A DNA stretch of 64,000 bases from Pseudomonas entomophila (GTDB lineage Bacteria > Pseudomonadota > Gammaproteobacteria > Pseudomonadales > Pseudomonadaceae). Positions 7,726 to 15,460 of the stretch are shown here, piece by piece. The notes below the pieces were generated by a model. That model was given only the letters and a program-made list of their open reading frames with translations. It searched no databases and was not told the origin of the DNA. The translations under genes and the position numbers were made by a program. Location of the stretch: positions 2,319,501 to 2,383,500 of the forward strand of contig NZ_CP070982.1 of NCBI RefSeq assembly GCF_018417595.1, given 5' to 3'. The stretch's first letter is position 1. Each line of letters opens with the position of its first letter.

Positions 7726-8619
7726 CTACCAGTTGAACAGCTCCCGCCGCGCACCTTCGGTGATCGCGATGATCCCGGGATGCTTGACCTTCCTCTCCAC
7801 CGAGATGGCATAGAACGACTCATTCACCGCCTCGGTCTGGCCGATCAGGCGCACGCCATACTGCCGGCACACTTCTTCGGCGATCACGCTGGGGGCGACG
7901 AAGATCCCGCTGCCGGACTGCCCGAACGCCTGCATCAACGCACTGTCATCGAACTCGCCGACGATCCGTGGCTGCACTTGCTGCTCGGCCAGCCAGCGCA
8001 GCAGGCGGCTGCGCACCACGGTCTCCTGGCCGGGGATCAGCAGCGGCGCGTCGTCCAGGCAGGCGGGGAAGGGTTTGTCGAGCAACTCTGCCAGGGCGTG
8101 GGTGGCGAAGAAGCTCAGGCCGCATTCGCCGAGTTTCTGGCTGTAGCCCTTGATGTCCAGGTGGCTGGGCATCGGGCTGTCGGAGATCACCAGGTCCAGG
8201 CGCTGGATCGCAAGGTCCGCGAGCAGGCGCTCGAGTTTGTCCTCGCGGCAATTGATGCGCAGCACCTCGTCCAGCTCCATGGTCGGTGCCAGCAGGCGAT
8301 AGACGATCGACTTGGGCACCACGTCGGCCACCCCCACGCGGAACAGGATCTGTTCTTGCGGCCCAGCACGCAGCATGGCTTCCAGCTCGCCGCCTATCTG
8401 GAACATCTGCTCGGCATAGACCAATGCCTGGCGCCCTGTCTCGGTGAGTTCCAGTTGGCGGCCGACGCGCTGGAACAGTTCGAGGTTCCAGGTCTGCTCG
8501 AACAGGCTGATCTGGCCGCTGATGGTCTGCGGGGTAAGGTTCAGTTGCTCGCTGGCGCGGGCGATGCTGCCGGTCTTGGCCACGGCCCAGAAATAGTGGA
8601 GTTGGCGGTAGTTGAGCAT
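7726..8619 (-). CDS. nhaR: LysR-family regulator NhaR
   Basis: 297 residues. LysR helix-turn-helix at the N terminus (LNYRQLHYFWAVAKTGSIA, 'LNLTPQTISGQISLFEQ') and a C-terminal effector domain with the NhaR-type 'VGVADVVPKSIVYRLL'. NhaR activates sodium/proton antiporter and stress genes in response to Na+ in enterobacteria. No antiporter gene adjoins it here; nhaB lies about 22 kb away. It diverges from a small lipoprotein-terC pair across 132 bases, which makes that pair a possible target. Confidence 0.88.
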   Translation of the reverse strand: MLNYRQLHYFWAVAKTGSIARASEQLNLTPQTISGQISLFEQTWNLELFQRVGRQLELTETGRQALVYAEQMFQIGGELEAMLRAGPQEQILFRVGVADVVPKSIVYRLLAPTMELDEVLRINCREDKLERLLADLAIQRLDLVISDSPMPSHLDIKGYSQKLGECGLSFFATHALAELLDKPFPACLDDAPLLIPGQETVVRSRLLRWLAEQQVQPRIVGEFDDSALMQAFGQSGSGIFVAPSVIAEEVCRQYGVRLIGQTEAVNESFYAISVERKVKHPGIIAITEGARRELFNW

Positions 8620-8751
8620 GGCGCGTCCATATTCGTAAAAACCGAAGTATATACGCTGAAAATACGAATTTTCCGGATGTTTCAGTCTCTCTAGAATGCG
8701 ATCCCATCAGGCGCATGACGCGCCGCACGGTATTCGACAAGCGAGGACCCC

Positions 8752-8991
8752 ATGCTACAACTCAAATCCATTGGTACACCGCTGGTGCTGGCGCTGGCAC
8801 TGTTCGCAATTTCCGGCTGCGACCAGGCCGAGAAGTCCGCCCAGCAGATGCTCGACCAGGCGGCCGAAACGGCCAAGCAGGCCATCGACAAGACCAACGA
8901 CGCCGCCCAGGAAGCCCTGAGCGAGGCTATCGGCAGTGATGGCGATAAGGCCAAGGCCGAAGACGACAAGAAAGACACCCAGGACATCTGA
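8752..8991 (+). CDS. Small helical lipoprotein
   Basis: 79 residues. Signal peptide with lipobox 'ISGC' (Cys at 23), then a highly charged Ala/Lys/Asp-rich region ('QMLDQAAETAKQAIDKTN') that should be one long helix or coiled coil. No known enzyme motif. GAGGACC stands before the ATG. It ends 15 bases before terC and is probably cotranscribed with it. A periplasm-facing structural or partner role is a guess. Confidence 0.8.
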   Translation: MLQLKSIGTPLVLALALFAISGCDQAEKSAQQMLDQAAETAKQAIDKTNDAAQEALSEAIGSDGDKAKAEDDKKDTQDI

Positions 8992-9006
8992 GAGCAGGAC
9001 TGACCC

Positions 9007-9759
9007 ATGGAATATTTGCTGGAACTCGCCGCAAGCCCCACCGCCTGGGTTGCCCTCGCCACCCTGGTGGCCATGGAGGTCGTGCTCGGCATCGACAACC
9101 TGATCTTCATCTCCATCCTCACCAACAAGCTGCCTGAGCAATACCGCTCCAAAGCCCGCCGCATCGGTATCAGCATGGCCCTGGTCATGCGCCTGGCGCT
9201 GCTCAGCACCGTGGCCTGGATCGTCCAGCTGACGGAGCCGGTGGTCGAGGTGTTCGGCCACACGTTCTCGTGGAAGGACATGATCCTCATTGCCGGTGGC
9301 CTGTTCCTGCTGTGGAAGGCGACCAAGGAAATTCATGAAAGCGTCGACCCCCATGGCGCCAAGGAAGAGTCCAAGGTCGGTAGCACCGTGACCATTGGCT
9401 TCACCGCGGCGATCTTCCAGATCCTGCTGCTGGACATCGTTTTCTCGATCGACAGCATCATCACCGCCGTGGGCATGACCGAGCACCTGCCGATCATGAT
9501 CATCGCCGTGATCAGCGCCGTGATCGTGATGCTGGTGGCCGCCGACCCGCTGGCCAAGTTCATCAACGACAACCCGACCGTGGTGATGCTGGCCCTGGGC
9601 TTCCTGATCATGATCGGCATGACCCTGATCGCCGAAGGCTTCGGCGCCCATGTACCGAAGGGCTACGTGTACGCGGCCATGGCCTTCTCGACCGCGATCG
9701 AGATCCTCAACATCATGGCGCGTCGGGCACGTCTGAAGCGTGAGGCGGCTGAAGGGTAA
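9007..9759 (+). CDS. TerC-family integral membrane protein
   Basis: 250 residues with about seven membrane segments. The family's acidic intramembrane motifs are present: '[15 protein letters not shown]' near 23-37 and '[16 protein letters not shown]' near 143-158. TerC proteins are linked to metal export (notably Mn2+) and co-translocational metalation of exoenzymes, as well as tellurite phenotypes. It is coupled to the small lipoprotein upstream and closed by a strong hairpin. No other ter genes are nearby, so a tellurite operon is not supported. Confidence 0.9.
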   Translation: MEYLLELAASPTAWVALATLVAMEVVLGIDNLIFISILTNKLPEQYRSKARRIGISMALVMRLALLSTVAWIVQLTEPVVEVFGHTFSWKDMILIAGGLFLLWKATKEIHESVDPHGAKEESKVGSTVTIGFTAAIFQILLLDIVFSIDSIITAVGMTEHLPIMIIAVISAVIVMLVAADPLAKFINDNPTVVMLALGFLIMIGMTLIAEGFGAHVPKGYVYAAMAFSTAIEILNIMARRARLKREAAEG

Positions 9760-9779
9760 TCAAGCGCCAAGCTGCATGT

Positions 9780-9818
9780 GAACGACAAGAGGGGGCCACT
9801 GGCCCCCTCTTGTCGTTC
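9780..9818. terminator. Strong hairpin after terC
   Basis: A perfect 18-bp stem with a 3-base loop (ACT) 20 bases after the terC stop. It separates terC from the convergent small gene at 9840. No T-tract follows on either side, so it may act with Rho or as an mRNA-end stabiliser. Confidence 0.7.
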
Positions 9819-9839
9819 ATGGCTCGGAGACCGTTTCCG

Positions 9840-10019
9840 TCAATGTGCCCCGACATGGCGCCGCGCACGGCGCACGGGCTGTGGCTTGGCCAGGGCCTGA
9901 GGGGGCAGGTGGTGAGGGTGGGAGTGCCGCCGCACGATGCGCAGCACGCCCCAGAGCATGGCGGCCGCTACGCTCAGCCACATGCCGACCAGTATGAGAA
10001 TTGCCATTGTCAGGCTCAT
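9840..10019 (-). CDS. Small single-pass membrane protein
   Basis: 59 residues starting MSLTMAILIL at 10019 with a strong AAGGAGG ribosome site 5 bases upstream. One membrane helix (about 4-24) is followed by a His/Arg/Pro-rich cytoplasmic tail (RRHSHPHHLPPQ). I recognise no family. The good ribosome site and membrane helix argue that it is real. The His-rich tail could bind metal, which would suit its place next to terC, but that is speculation. Confidence 0.6.
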   Translation of the reverse strand: MSLTMAILILVGMWLSVAAAMLWGVLRIVRRHSHPHHLPPQALAKPQPVRRARRHVGAH

Positions 10020-10230
10020 GTGTGCCTCCTTCTCTCCGGCAAGCCGTGCTTGCCGTCCAGACACAGCTTCAGTCTAGCGCGACGCCTGTGACGTTCCATT
10101 GACCGAAGGTCTAGTGCTTGGGCCGTTTCGTTCCAAGCCCGTGCCGGGCTATACCCGCAGGCGCCCGACGCCTATGATCTGTGCCCAGGGCCGGGCGTCG
10201 CCTGCCTGGCATCGGAACAAGCGAGTGCCC

Positions 10231-10917
10231 ATGTTGCAACATTCCCCCAAGTCCCGTATCCGCGGCCCACGCCGCCTGCTGGCAGCTTGCCTGGTGGCCG
10301 CCACGTTGTCCGGTTGCGCCAGTGCACCGCCGGCATCGCTCAACAGCCTGCCGCAACGGGTCGAGATCAGCAGCGTGCCGTTCTACCGTGGCAACGCCAA
10401 CCACAGCGGTTCGATGGCCCTGGCCGCGGTGCTGTCGCAGAAAGGCGCGCCGATCACCCCTGGCCTGCTGGACAAGTCGCTGGGCCTGCCCAAGGATGCA
10501 GATAGGCTGGACACCGGCATCCCCCGGGTGGCCCGCGAGTACGGCATGGTCGTCTATCCCCTGGACAAGCGCATCGATGCCTTGCTGGCGCAGGTGGCCG
10601 CGGGCTATCCGGTGCTGGTGCGCTACCAGGAGGGGTCGGCCTGGTGGAGCGAGGCGCGCTATGCGGTGTTGATCGGTTATGACCGTTACAAACAGCGTGT
10701 GCTGCTGCGTTCGGGCATGCATCGCCGCCAGTTGCTGAGCTTCGCTGACTTCGAGTCGGCGTGGGCGAAGGAGGGGAGTTGGGCGGTGCTGGTACAGTCG
10801 CCACGGCAGGTGCCGGCCCAGGTGGATCGCCAGCGCTGGTTGCAGGCGGCCGATGAACTGGCCCGCGCGGGGCAGGAGATCGCGGCGAAGCAGGCGGTCA
10901 ACAGCCTGGGGCATTGA
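10231..10917 (+). CDS. Peptidase C39-like lipoprotein lacking catalytic Cys and His
   Basis: 228 residues. Lipobox 'LSGC' with Cys at 29, then a C39-like papain-fold domain over about 45-200. The sequence follows the known order (VPFYRGNANHSGSMALAAVL, 'GYPVLVRYQEGSAWWSEARY', 'RVLLRSGMHRRQLLSFADFE'), but the usual C-G-P of the active site reads S59-G60-S61, and the usual His of 'HYAV' reads R143. The protein is therefore probably a non-catalytic, membrane-anchored periplasmic relative. The start at 10231 is the only ATG that gives a signal peptide at the N terminus; a GTG two codons earlier is possible. Confidence 0.75.
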   Translation: MLQHSPKSRIRGPRRLLAACLVAATLSGCASAPPASLNSLPQRVEISSVPFYRGNANHSGSMALAAVLSQKGAPITPGLLDKSLGLPKDADRLDTGIPRVAREYGMVVYPLDKRIDALLAQVAAGYPVLVRYQEGSAWWSEARYAVLIGYDRYKQRVLLRSGMHRRQLLSFADFESAWAKEGSWAVLVQSPRQVPAQVDRQRWLQAADELARAGQEIAAKQAVNSLGH

Positions 10918-10927
10918 GGTTGAAATG

Positions 10928-10982
10928 ATCGCGGGGCAAGCCCGCTCCCACGATGATCGTGGGAGCGGGCTTGCCCCGCGAT
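10928..10982. repeat. Perfect REP inverted repeat between convergent genes
   Basis: Two 27-base arms are exact reverse complements around one central G. Each arm carries ATCGTGGGAGCGGGCTTGCC on one strand, the 'GGGC TT GCCC' REP variant. It fills the gap between the C39-like gene and the PuuB-like gene and probably serves as a two-way transcription stop. Confidence 0.85.
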
Positions 10983-10991
10983 GGATTCACA

Positions 10992-12275
10992 TCAGAAGCC
11001 CAGGCGGTCGCGCAGGCTGTAGTACCAGGCACCGATGGCGCTGAATGGCACGCGCAGCATCTGACCACCCGGGAACGGGTAGTGCGGCAGGCCGGCGAAC
11101 GCGTCGAAGCGTTCGGCCTGGCCGCGCAGGGCTTCGGCCAGCACCTTGCCCGCCAGGTGGGTGTAGGTTACGCCGTGGCCCGAGCAACCTTGCGAGTAAT
11201 AGATGTTGTCGCCGATACGGCCGACCTGCGGCAGGCGCGACAGGGTCAGCAGGAAGTTGCCGGTCCAGGCGTAGTCGATCTTGACGTCCTTGAGTTGCGG
11301 GAAGGCCTTGAGCATCTTCGGACGGATGATCGCCTCGATGTTCGCCGGATCGCGCGCACCGTACACCACGCCACCGCCGAAGATCAGGCGCTTGTCGCTG
11401 GTCAGGCGGTAGTAGTCGAGCAGGTAGTTGCAGTCTTCGACGCAGTAGTCCTGCGGCAGCAGGGTGCGGGCCAGCTCCTCGCCCAGCGGCTCGGTGGTGA
11501 TCACCTGGGTGCCGCATGGCATGGACTTGGCGGCCAGTTCCGGCACCAGGTTGCCCAGGTAGGCGTTGCCGGCGACGATGATGAATTTGGCGCGGACCTT
11601 GCCCTGTGGGGTGTGCACTACCGGGTTGGCGCCACGCTCGATACGTACGGCCGGGGTCTGCTCATAGATGATGCCGCCCAGCGACTCGACCGCGGCGGCT
11701 TCGCCCAGGGCCAGGTTCAACGGGTGGATGTGGCCGCCGCTCATGTCGAGCATGCCGCCGACATAGCTGTCGCAAGCCACCACTTCACGGATGCGCTTCT
11801 GGTCCATCAGCTCGAGCTGAGTGTGCCCAAAGCGTTCCCACAGGCGTTTCTGCGATTCCAGGTGGCCCATCTGCTTGCTGGTCAGCGCGGCGAACACGCC
11901 GCCGTCCTTCAGGTCGCACTGGATGTTGTACTTGGCCACGCGCTCACGGATGATGCGCCCGCCTTCGAAAGCCATCTGGCCGAGCAGTTGCGCCTGCTTG
12001 GGGCCGACGGTGCGTTCGATGACATCGATGTCGCGGCTGTAGCTGTTGACGATCTGGCCGCCGTTGCGGCCCGAGGCGCCGAAGCCGACCTTGGCGGCCT
12101 CGACGATGCTCACCTTGAAGCCGTTCTCCAGCAGGAACAGGGCGCTGGACAGGCCGGTGTAGCCGGCACCGATGATGCATACATCGGTTTCCACCTCACC
12201 CTGCAGCGCCGGACGTGGCGGCACCGGGTTGGCCGAGGCGGCGTAGTAGGACTGGGGGTAGGGGGTGTTGGCCAT
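10992..12275 (-). CDS. FAD-dependent amine oxidoreductase (PuuB/OrdL-like)
   Basis: 427 residues. The N-terminal dinucleotide-binding motif GAGYTGLSSALFLLE is at about 36-50, and the DAO fold runs throughout, with 'GASGRNGGQIVNSYSRD' typical of gamma-glutamylputrescine oxidases and the C-terminal FAD contact 'GCSGHGVTYTHLAGK'. It likely oxidises a gamma-glutamyl-polyamine or a similar secondary amine to an aldehyde. No synthetase or aldehyde dehydrogenase adjoins it, unlike the second PuuB-like gene at 37344. An AT-rich leader separates it from the divergent tRNA gene. Confidence 0.87.
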   Translation of the reverse strand: MANTPYPQSYYAASANPVPPRPALQGEVETDVCIIGAGYTGLSSALFLLENGFKVSIVEAAKVGFGASGRNGGQIVNSYSRDIDVIERTVGPKQAQLLGQMAFEGGRIIRERVAKYNIQCDLKDGGVFAALTSKQMGHLESQKRLWERFGHTQLELMDQKRIREVVACDSYVGGMLDMSGGHIHPLNLALGEAAAVESLGGIIYEQTPAVRIERGANPVVHTPQGKVRAKFIIVAGNAYLGNLVPELAAKSMPCGTQVITTEPLGEELARTLLPQDYCVEDCNYLLDYYRLTSDKRLIFGGGVVYGARDPANIEAIIRPKMLKAFPQLKDVKIDYAWTGNFLLTLSRLPQVGRIGDNIYYSQGCSGHGVTYTHLAGKVLAEALRGQAERFDAFAGLPHYPFPGGQMLRVPFSAIGAWYYSLRDRLGF

Positions 12276-12435
12276 GCTCGAGGAACCTCGTGTTTTATAT
12301 TTTTAACGAATGTACCGATGCTATCAATAATAATAAACACCCGCTAGTCGTCCGGTGAAAATCCTTTACGAGCACCTGTCGCCTGGCCTTTCTATAAATA
12401 TTTTAAGATTCAGTGAGTTAGCGTGAAAAAAACGG

Positions 12436-12463
12436 TTGACAGCGGTTTTGGATCGCGTAGAAT
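12436..12463 (+). promoter_or_regulatory. Sigma70 promoter of tRNA-Val
   Basis: TTGACA at 12436-12441 and TAGAAT at 12458-12463 with a 16-base spacer. The -10 lies 14 bases before the mature tRNA 5' end, so transcription begins at or just before the tRNA. Confidence 0.8.
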
Positions 12464-12477
12464 GCGCCCCACACGAC

Positions 12478-12554
12478 AGGCACATAGCTCAGTTGGTTAG
12501 AGCACCACCTTGACATGGTGGGGGTCGTTGGTTCGAGTCCAATTGTGCCTACCA
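12478..12554 (+). tRNA. tRNA-Val (anticodon GAC)
   Basis: 77 bases including an encoded CCA end. The acceptor stem AGGCACA pairs perfectly with TGTGCCT. The anticodon stem CCACC/GGTGG encloses loop TTGACAT, giving anticodon GAC. The T arm is GTTGG-TTCGAGT-CCAAT with one G-U pair. The body matches the well known bacterial tRNA-Val(GAC). It is a single gene with its own promoter and terminator. Confidence 0.98.
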
Positions 12555-12563
12555 AATCAGAAG

Positions 12564-12591
12564 AGGGCGATCCGAAAGGATCGCCCTTTTT
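12564..12591 (+). terminator. Intrinsic terminator of tRNA-Val
   Basis: A 10-bp perfect stem (AGGGCGATCC paired with GGATCGCCCT) with a GAAA loop, followed by five T residues, 9 bases after the tRNA. Confidence 0.92.
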
Positions 12592-12709
12592 GCTTTCCGC
12601 GATCCCGTTGCCGCGGACACACGCTGCAACCTTCCACCTTCGCCGCCTATCCCCGGCAACCCCCTCCCGCCATGCTAGAATCCGCCCCTTCGAATCTGGA
12701 GGTACAGGC

Positions 12710-13279
12710 GTGCGCAAACTGGCGGTGGTAATGGCGATGTTGGCCCTGGCAGGCTGTAACAACGAAGTCGAGGGTGTGCACAAGCAGGTGGCCGAACACC
12801 TGCACAACCCCAAGACGGCCAAGTTCGCCAACGTGCGTTTCGACACGCAGGGCTCGATCTGTGGCCAGGTGCGTGGCAAGGACGATGCCGGGCAATACGA
12901 GCCCTACCGCAGCTACGTGGCGATCAAGCATGACGGCCAGTACGAGATCCTCATCGACGAAACCGGCAATAACCTGCGCATCCGCGAGGTTTGCGGTGGC
13001 GCCGACCTGCAGCGTCGCGCCGAGGCGCTGGCCGAGCAGCCGGCACCGGAAGGCTGGGATGTCGAGGTGATCCAGGGCCCGAACATGGGCGCCCTGACCG
13101 ACATGACCGCGCGCCTGATCGAGAAGGGCATCCCATCCTGGGTCGAGTACCGCGACGGCAAGCCGGTGGTGCTGATGGGGCCGTTCCCGGCCAAGGCCGA
13201 GGCCGACGCGCACAAAGCAGAAGTCATGGCCAAGCTCGGCACCGACTCGATCGTCATCCAGCACGGCGCCCAGCGCTGA
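12710..13279 (+). CDS. Lipoprotein with C-terminal SPOR-like domain
   Basis: 189 residues from a GTG start with GGAGG 7 bases upstream. Lipobox 'LAGC' follows a short signal. The C-terminal part, about 125-185, runs 'MGALTDMTARLIEKGIPSWV' then 'VVLMGPFPAKAEADAHK', the pattern of SPOR domains that bind denuded septal peptidoglycan. The middle part (Q-V-A-E-H-L, then 'SICGQVRGKDDAGQYEPYRS') is of unknown type. SPOR assignment is by pattern only. The frame is open upstream through the tRNA gene, which cannot be coding; the GTG is the first start with a ribosome site. Confidence 0.78.
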   Translation: MRKLAVVMAMLALAGCNNEVEGVHKQVAEHLHNPKTAKFANVRFDTQGSICGQVRGKDDAGQYEPYRSYVAIKHDGQYEILIDETGNNLRIREVCGGADLQRRAEALAEQPAPEGWDVEVIQGPNMGALTDMTARLIEKGIPSWVEYRDGKPVVLMGPFPAKAEADAHKAEVMAKLGTDSIVIQHGAQR

Positions 13280-13291
13280 CCTCTATCGTGC

Positions 13292-13597
13292 TCAACCAAG
13301 CATCGGGCGCAGGAAACTGCGCTCGTAGCTGAGGATGAAGCGCTGCTCCTCGGCCAGGGCAAAGGCGGCGATGCACTCAGGGTCGGTTTGCGACGCTGTG
13401 CGGTATTGCTCGTAAGTCGCGAGGCTTTCGAAGCTGAAGAGCGCGTAGGCGATGTTGTTGGCGCCTTCGCTGGGCAGGAAGTAGCCATGGTGCACACCGC
13501 CCATGCGGTTGACCAGGTCGATCCATAGCTTGCCGTAGGCCTCGAAGGCCGGGAGCTGGTACGGGTCGATGACGTACTTGAGGTGGCAGGTGATCAT
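13292..13597 (-). CDS. NIPSNAP-family protein
   Basis: 101 residues starting MITCHLKYVIDPYQ, with AAAGGA 9 bases upstream. The ferredoxin-like alpha/beta barrel pattern is seen: 'LKYVIDPYQLPAFEAYGKLW', 'GYFLPSEGANNIAYALFSFE' and 'LATYEQYRTAS'. Family members are small dimeric proteins of unclear function, some monooxygenase-like. It converges with the SPOR-like lipoprotein gene across 12 bases. Confidence 0.8.
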   Translation of the reverse strand: MITCHLKYVIDPYQLPAFEAYGKLWIDLVNRMGGVHHGYFLPSEGANNIAYALFSFESLATYEQYRTASQTDPECIAAFALAEEQRFILSYERSFLRPMLG

Positions 13598-13667
13598 GGC
13601 GGGCATTCCTTTGAGTGGGCCGTGGGGGCCCACCTTACAGGCAACCCCGCCACCTGGGCGAGGGGAT

Positions 13668-14246
13668 CTAGCGCGAGGTTTCCACGCGCAGTACTTCGGT
13701 GTAGATAGCGTCGACGGTCTGGCCGACCTTGAGGTTCTTCATGCGGGCCTGGAGCTCGGGCTTCTCGACCTTGACCACTTGCACCTTGCCCTCGGGCGGC
13801 AGCAGGGTGACTTCGTGGGTCTTCAGGTTGATCTTTTCGATCTTCGAGGTGACCCGCACCTGGCGGAACGCCTCGCCACCGGGGTTGGGGTTATCCTTGG
13901 TGGCGCGTATGGTGCCGGACTCCTCACTGGCCTTCGGCGCGCCCCCCACCTTGGTGTCCAGTACATAGGCGATGGCCCGGGTCACATAGATGTCGACCTG
14001 GTCGCCGACCTTGAGGTTGGGCAGGGCCTTGGCCTTTTCGGTGAGCTGGAAGGTCACGTCCTTCTCATGGGGGCCCTTGACCGTCACCTGACGGTTGGCC
14101 AGGTCGATGGCGGTCACCTGGGTGGTGACGTGGCTTTCCAGCGCTTCGCTGGCGATGGGCAGTTCGGCGGCCTGGGCGGTGAAGCTGGTGGCGGACATCA
14201 GTGAAGCGAGCGCGATGGCACGAGCGAGGGAGCGGGTGGATTTCAT
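13668..14246 (-). CDS. Periplasmic protein of unknown function
   Basis: 192 residues with a classical signal peptide (MKSTRSLARAIALASL ... 'TAQA', cut near 27). The mature part has two repeated elements with 'LKVGDQVDIYVTRAI' and 'LKVGQTVDAIYTEVL', each at the end of a strand-rich half, 'TAIDLANRQVTVKGP' and 'EKINLKTHEVTLLPP' being their counterparts. This looks like an internal duplication of a small beta domain. AAGGAAG precedes the ATG. I recognise no known function. Confidence 0.75.
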   Translation of the reverse strand: MKSTRSLARAIALASLMSATSFTAQAAELPIASEALESHVTTQVTAIDLANRQVTVKGPHEKDVTFQLTEKAKALPNLKVGDQVDIYVTRAIAYVLDTKVGGAPKASEESGTIRATKDNPNPGGEAFRQVRVTSKIEKINLKTHEVTLLPPEGKVQVVKVEKPELQARMKNLKVGQTVDAIYTEVLRVETSR

Positions 14247-14339
14247 GGGCCTGTCTTCCTTGTGGTCGATACCGGTGGGTTTTGCGAGGTGAAGCATAGC
14301 CACTGGCAGGCAGAACGGGAGCAACGGCCCAAATTCTTG

Positions 14340-14426
14340 TGTAGGAGCCAGCCTTGCTGGTGAACAGGGGCGGTGTAGATCGCGGATCGGTGTGGACCTC
14401 TTCACCAGCAAGGCTGGCATCCTACA
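14340..14426. repeat. REP pair with CCAGC/GCTGG stem, overlapping the xdhC-like stop codon
   Basis: TGTAGGAGCCAGCCTTGCTG at 14340 is mirrored by a near-identical inverted copy at 14401-14426. The right copy supplies the TAG stop codon of the xdhC-like gene (14422-14424). The central 36 bases hold nothing recognisable. Confidence 0.8.
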
Positions 14427-15438
14427 GATGCATGCCTTCAAGCCCGCTCTTCGCCCGGGACACGTTGACCGTGCCCGGCAAGCTGACGGCGTTCTTCGCC
14501 GCAAGCACTTCGGCCATCACGCTGACCGCGATTTCCGCCGGGGTCTTGCTGCCGATATAGATGCCGATGGGGCCGTGCAGGCGTTCGAGCGAGGCTTCGC
14601 TTTCGCCGAAATGCTCGATCAGCCGCTCGCGGCGCAGTTGGCTGTTGCGCCGCGAACCGATGGCGCCGATGTAGAAGGCCGGGCTGTGCAAGGCCTCGAG
14701 CAGGGCCAGGTCGTCGAGTTTCGGGTCGTGGCTGACAGCGATGATGCAGGTGCGCAGGTCGGCTCTGAATTCACGGACAACATCGTCCGGCATGCCCTTG
14801 AGGTACTCCACGCCCGTGACCGACCAGGTGGCCAAGTGTTCCGGCCGCGGGTCGCACACGGCCACCTTGAAACCATTGAACAGTGCCATCGTCGCCAGGT
14901 ACTCGGCCAGCGCGCCGGCACCAATCAACAGCATGCGGTAGCCGGGGCCGAGGGTATTGATCATATGCTGGCCATCGAAGCTGAACTGTTCCGGTGTGGC
15001 GGTGGTTTCGAGGCTGGTCGTACCATCGGCCAGTGCCAGGCGTCGACGCATCAGGTTGCCGTTGTCGAGTTGATCGAGCAACTGCTGCAGCGGGGCCGCC
15101 GCGGGGCTGAACTCAAGCACCAGTTCCAGCGTGCCGCCACAGGGCAGCCCGAAGCGGTGGGCCTCATCGGCACTGACACCGTAGCGGATCACCTCGGGCG
15201 GCCCTTCCGGCAGTCCGACGCCGCCATAGGCGGTGGTGTAGCGGTGGATCAGGTCATCCTCGATGCAACCGCCGGATACGCTGCCGACTACCCGGCCGTC
15301 GTTGCGCAGGGCCATCATCGAGCCGACCGGGCGGGGCGATGAGCCCCAGGTGCGGGCGACGGTGGCCAGCAGCACGCGTTGGCCGGCCTGGAGCCAGTCG
15401 TGGGTGGTGCGCAGGACCAGCAGGTCGATGCTTTCCAT
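14422..15438 (-). CDS. XdhC-family molybdenum-hydroxylase maturation factor
   Basis: 338 residues. The N-terminal XdhC/CoxI domain has 'TWGSSPRPVGSMMAL' and 'GSVSGGCIEDDLIHRYTTAY'; the C-terminal Rossmann domain has 'LLIGAGALAEYLATMALFNG'. XdhC proteins carry and sulphurate the molybdenum cofactor and insert it into hydroxylases. It ends the four-gene Mo-hydroxylase operon, 23 bases after the cytochrome gene, so it most likely matures the Mo subunit encoded upstream. The last residues and stop lie in a REP unit. Confidence 0.88.
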   Translation of the reverse strand: MESIDLLVLRTTHDWLQAGQRVLLATVARTWGSSPRPVGSMMALRNDGRVVGSVSGGCIEDDLIHRYTTAYGGVGLPEGPPEVIRYGVSADEAHRFGLPCGGTLELVLEFSPAAAPLQQLLDQLDNGNLMRRRLALADGTTSLETTATPEQFSFDGQHMINTLGPGYRMLLIGAGALAEYLATMALFNGFKVAVCDPRPEHLATWSVTGVEYLKGMPDDVVREFRADLRTCIIAVSHDPKLDDLALLEALHSPAFYIGAIGSRRNSQLRRERLIEHFGESEASLERLHGPIGIYIGSKTPAEIAVSVMAEVLAAKNAVSLPGTVNVSRAKSGLEGMHL

Positions 15439-15460
15439 GGTGTCCTCGTTTGTCTGCAGG

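Noticed and set aside
9007..9759. terC as part of a tellurite-resistance operon
   Set aside because: No terZABDE genes are nearby; TerC-family proteins often stand alone.
12515..12709. N-terminal extension of the SPOR-like lipoprotein through the tRNA gene
   Set aside because: The region is a functional tRNA-Val with terminator; the GTG at 12710 has its own ribosome site and starts the signal peptide.
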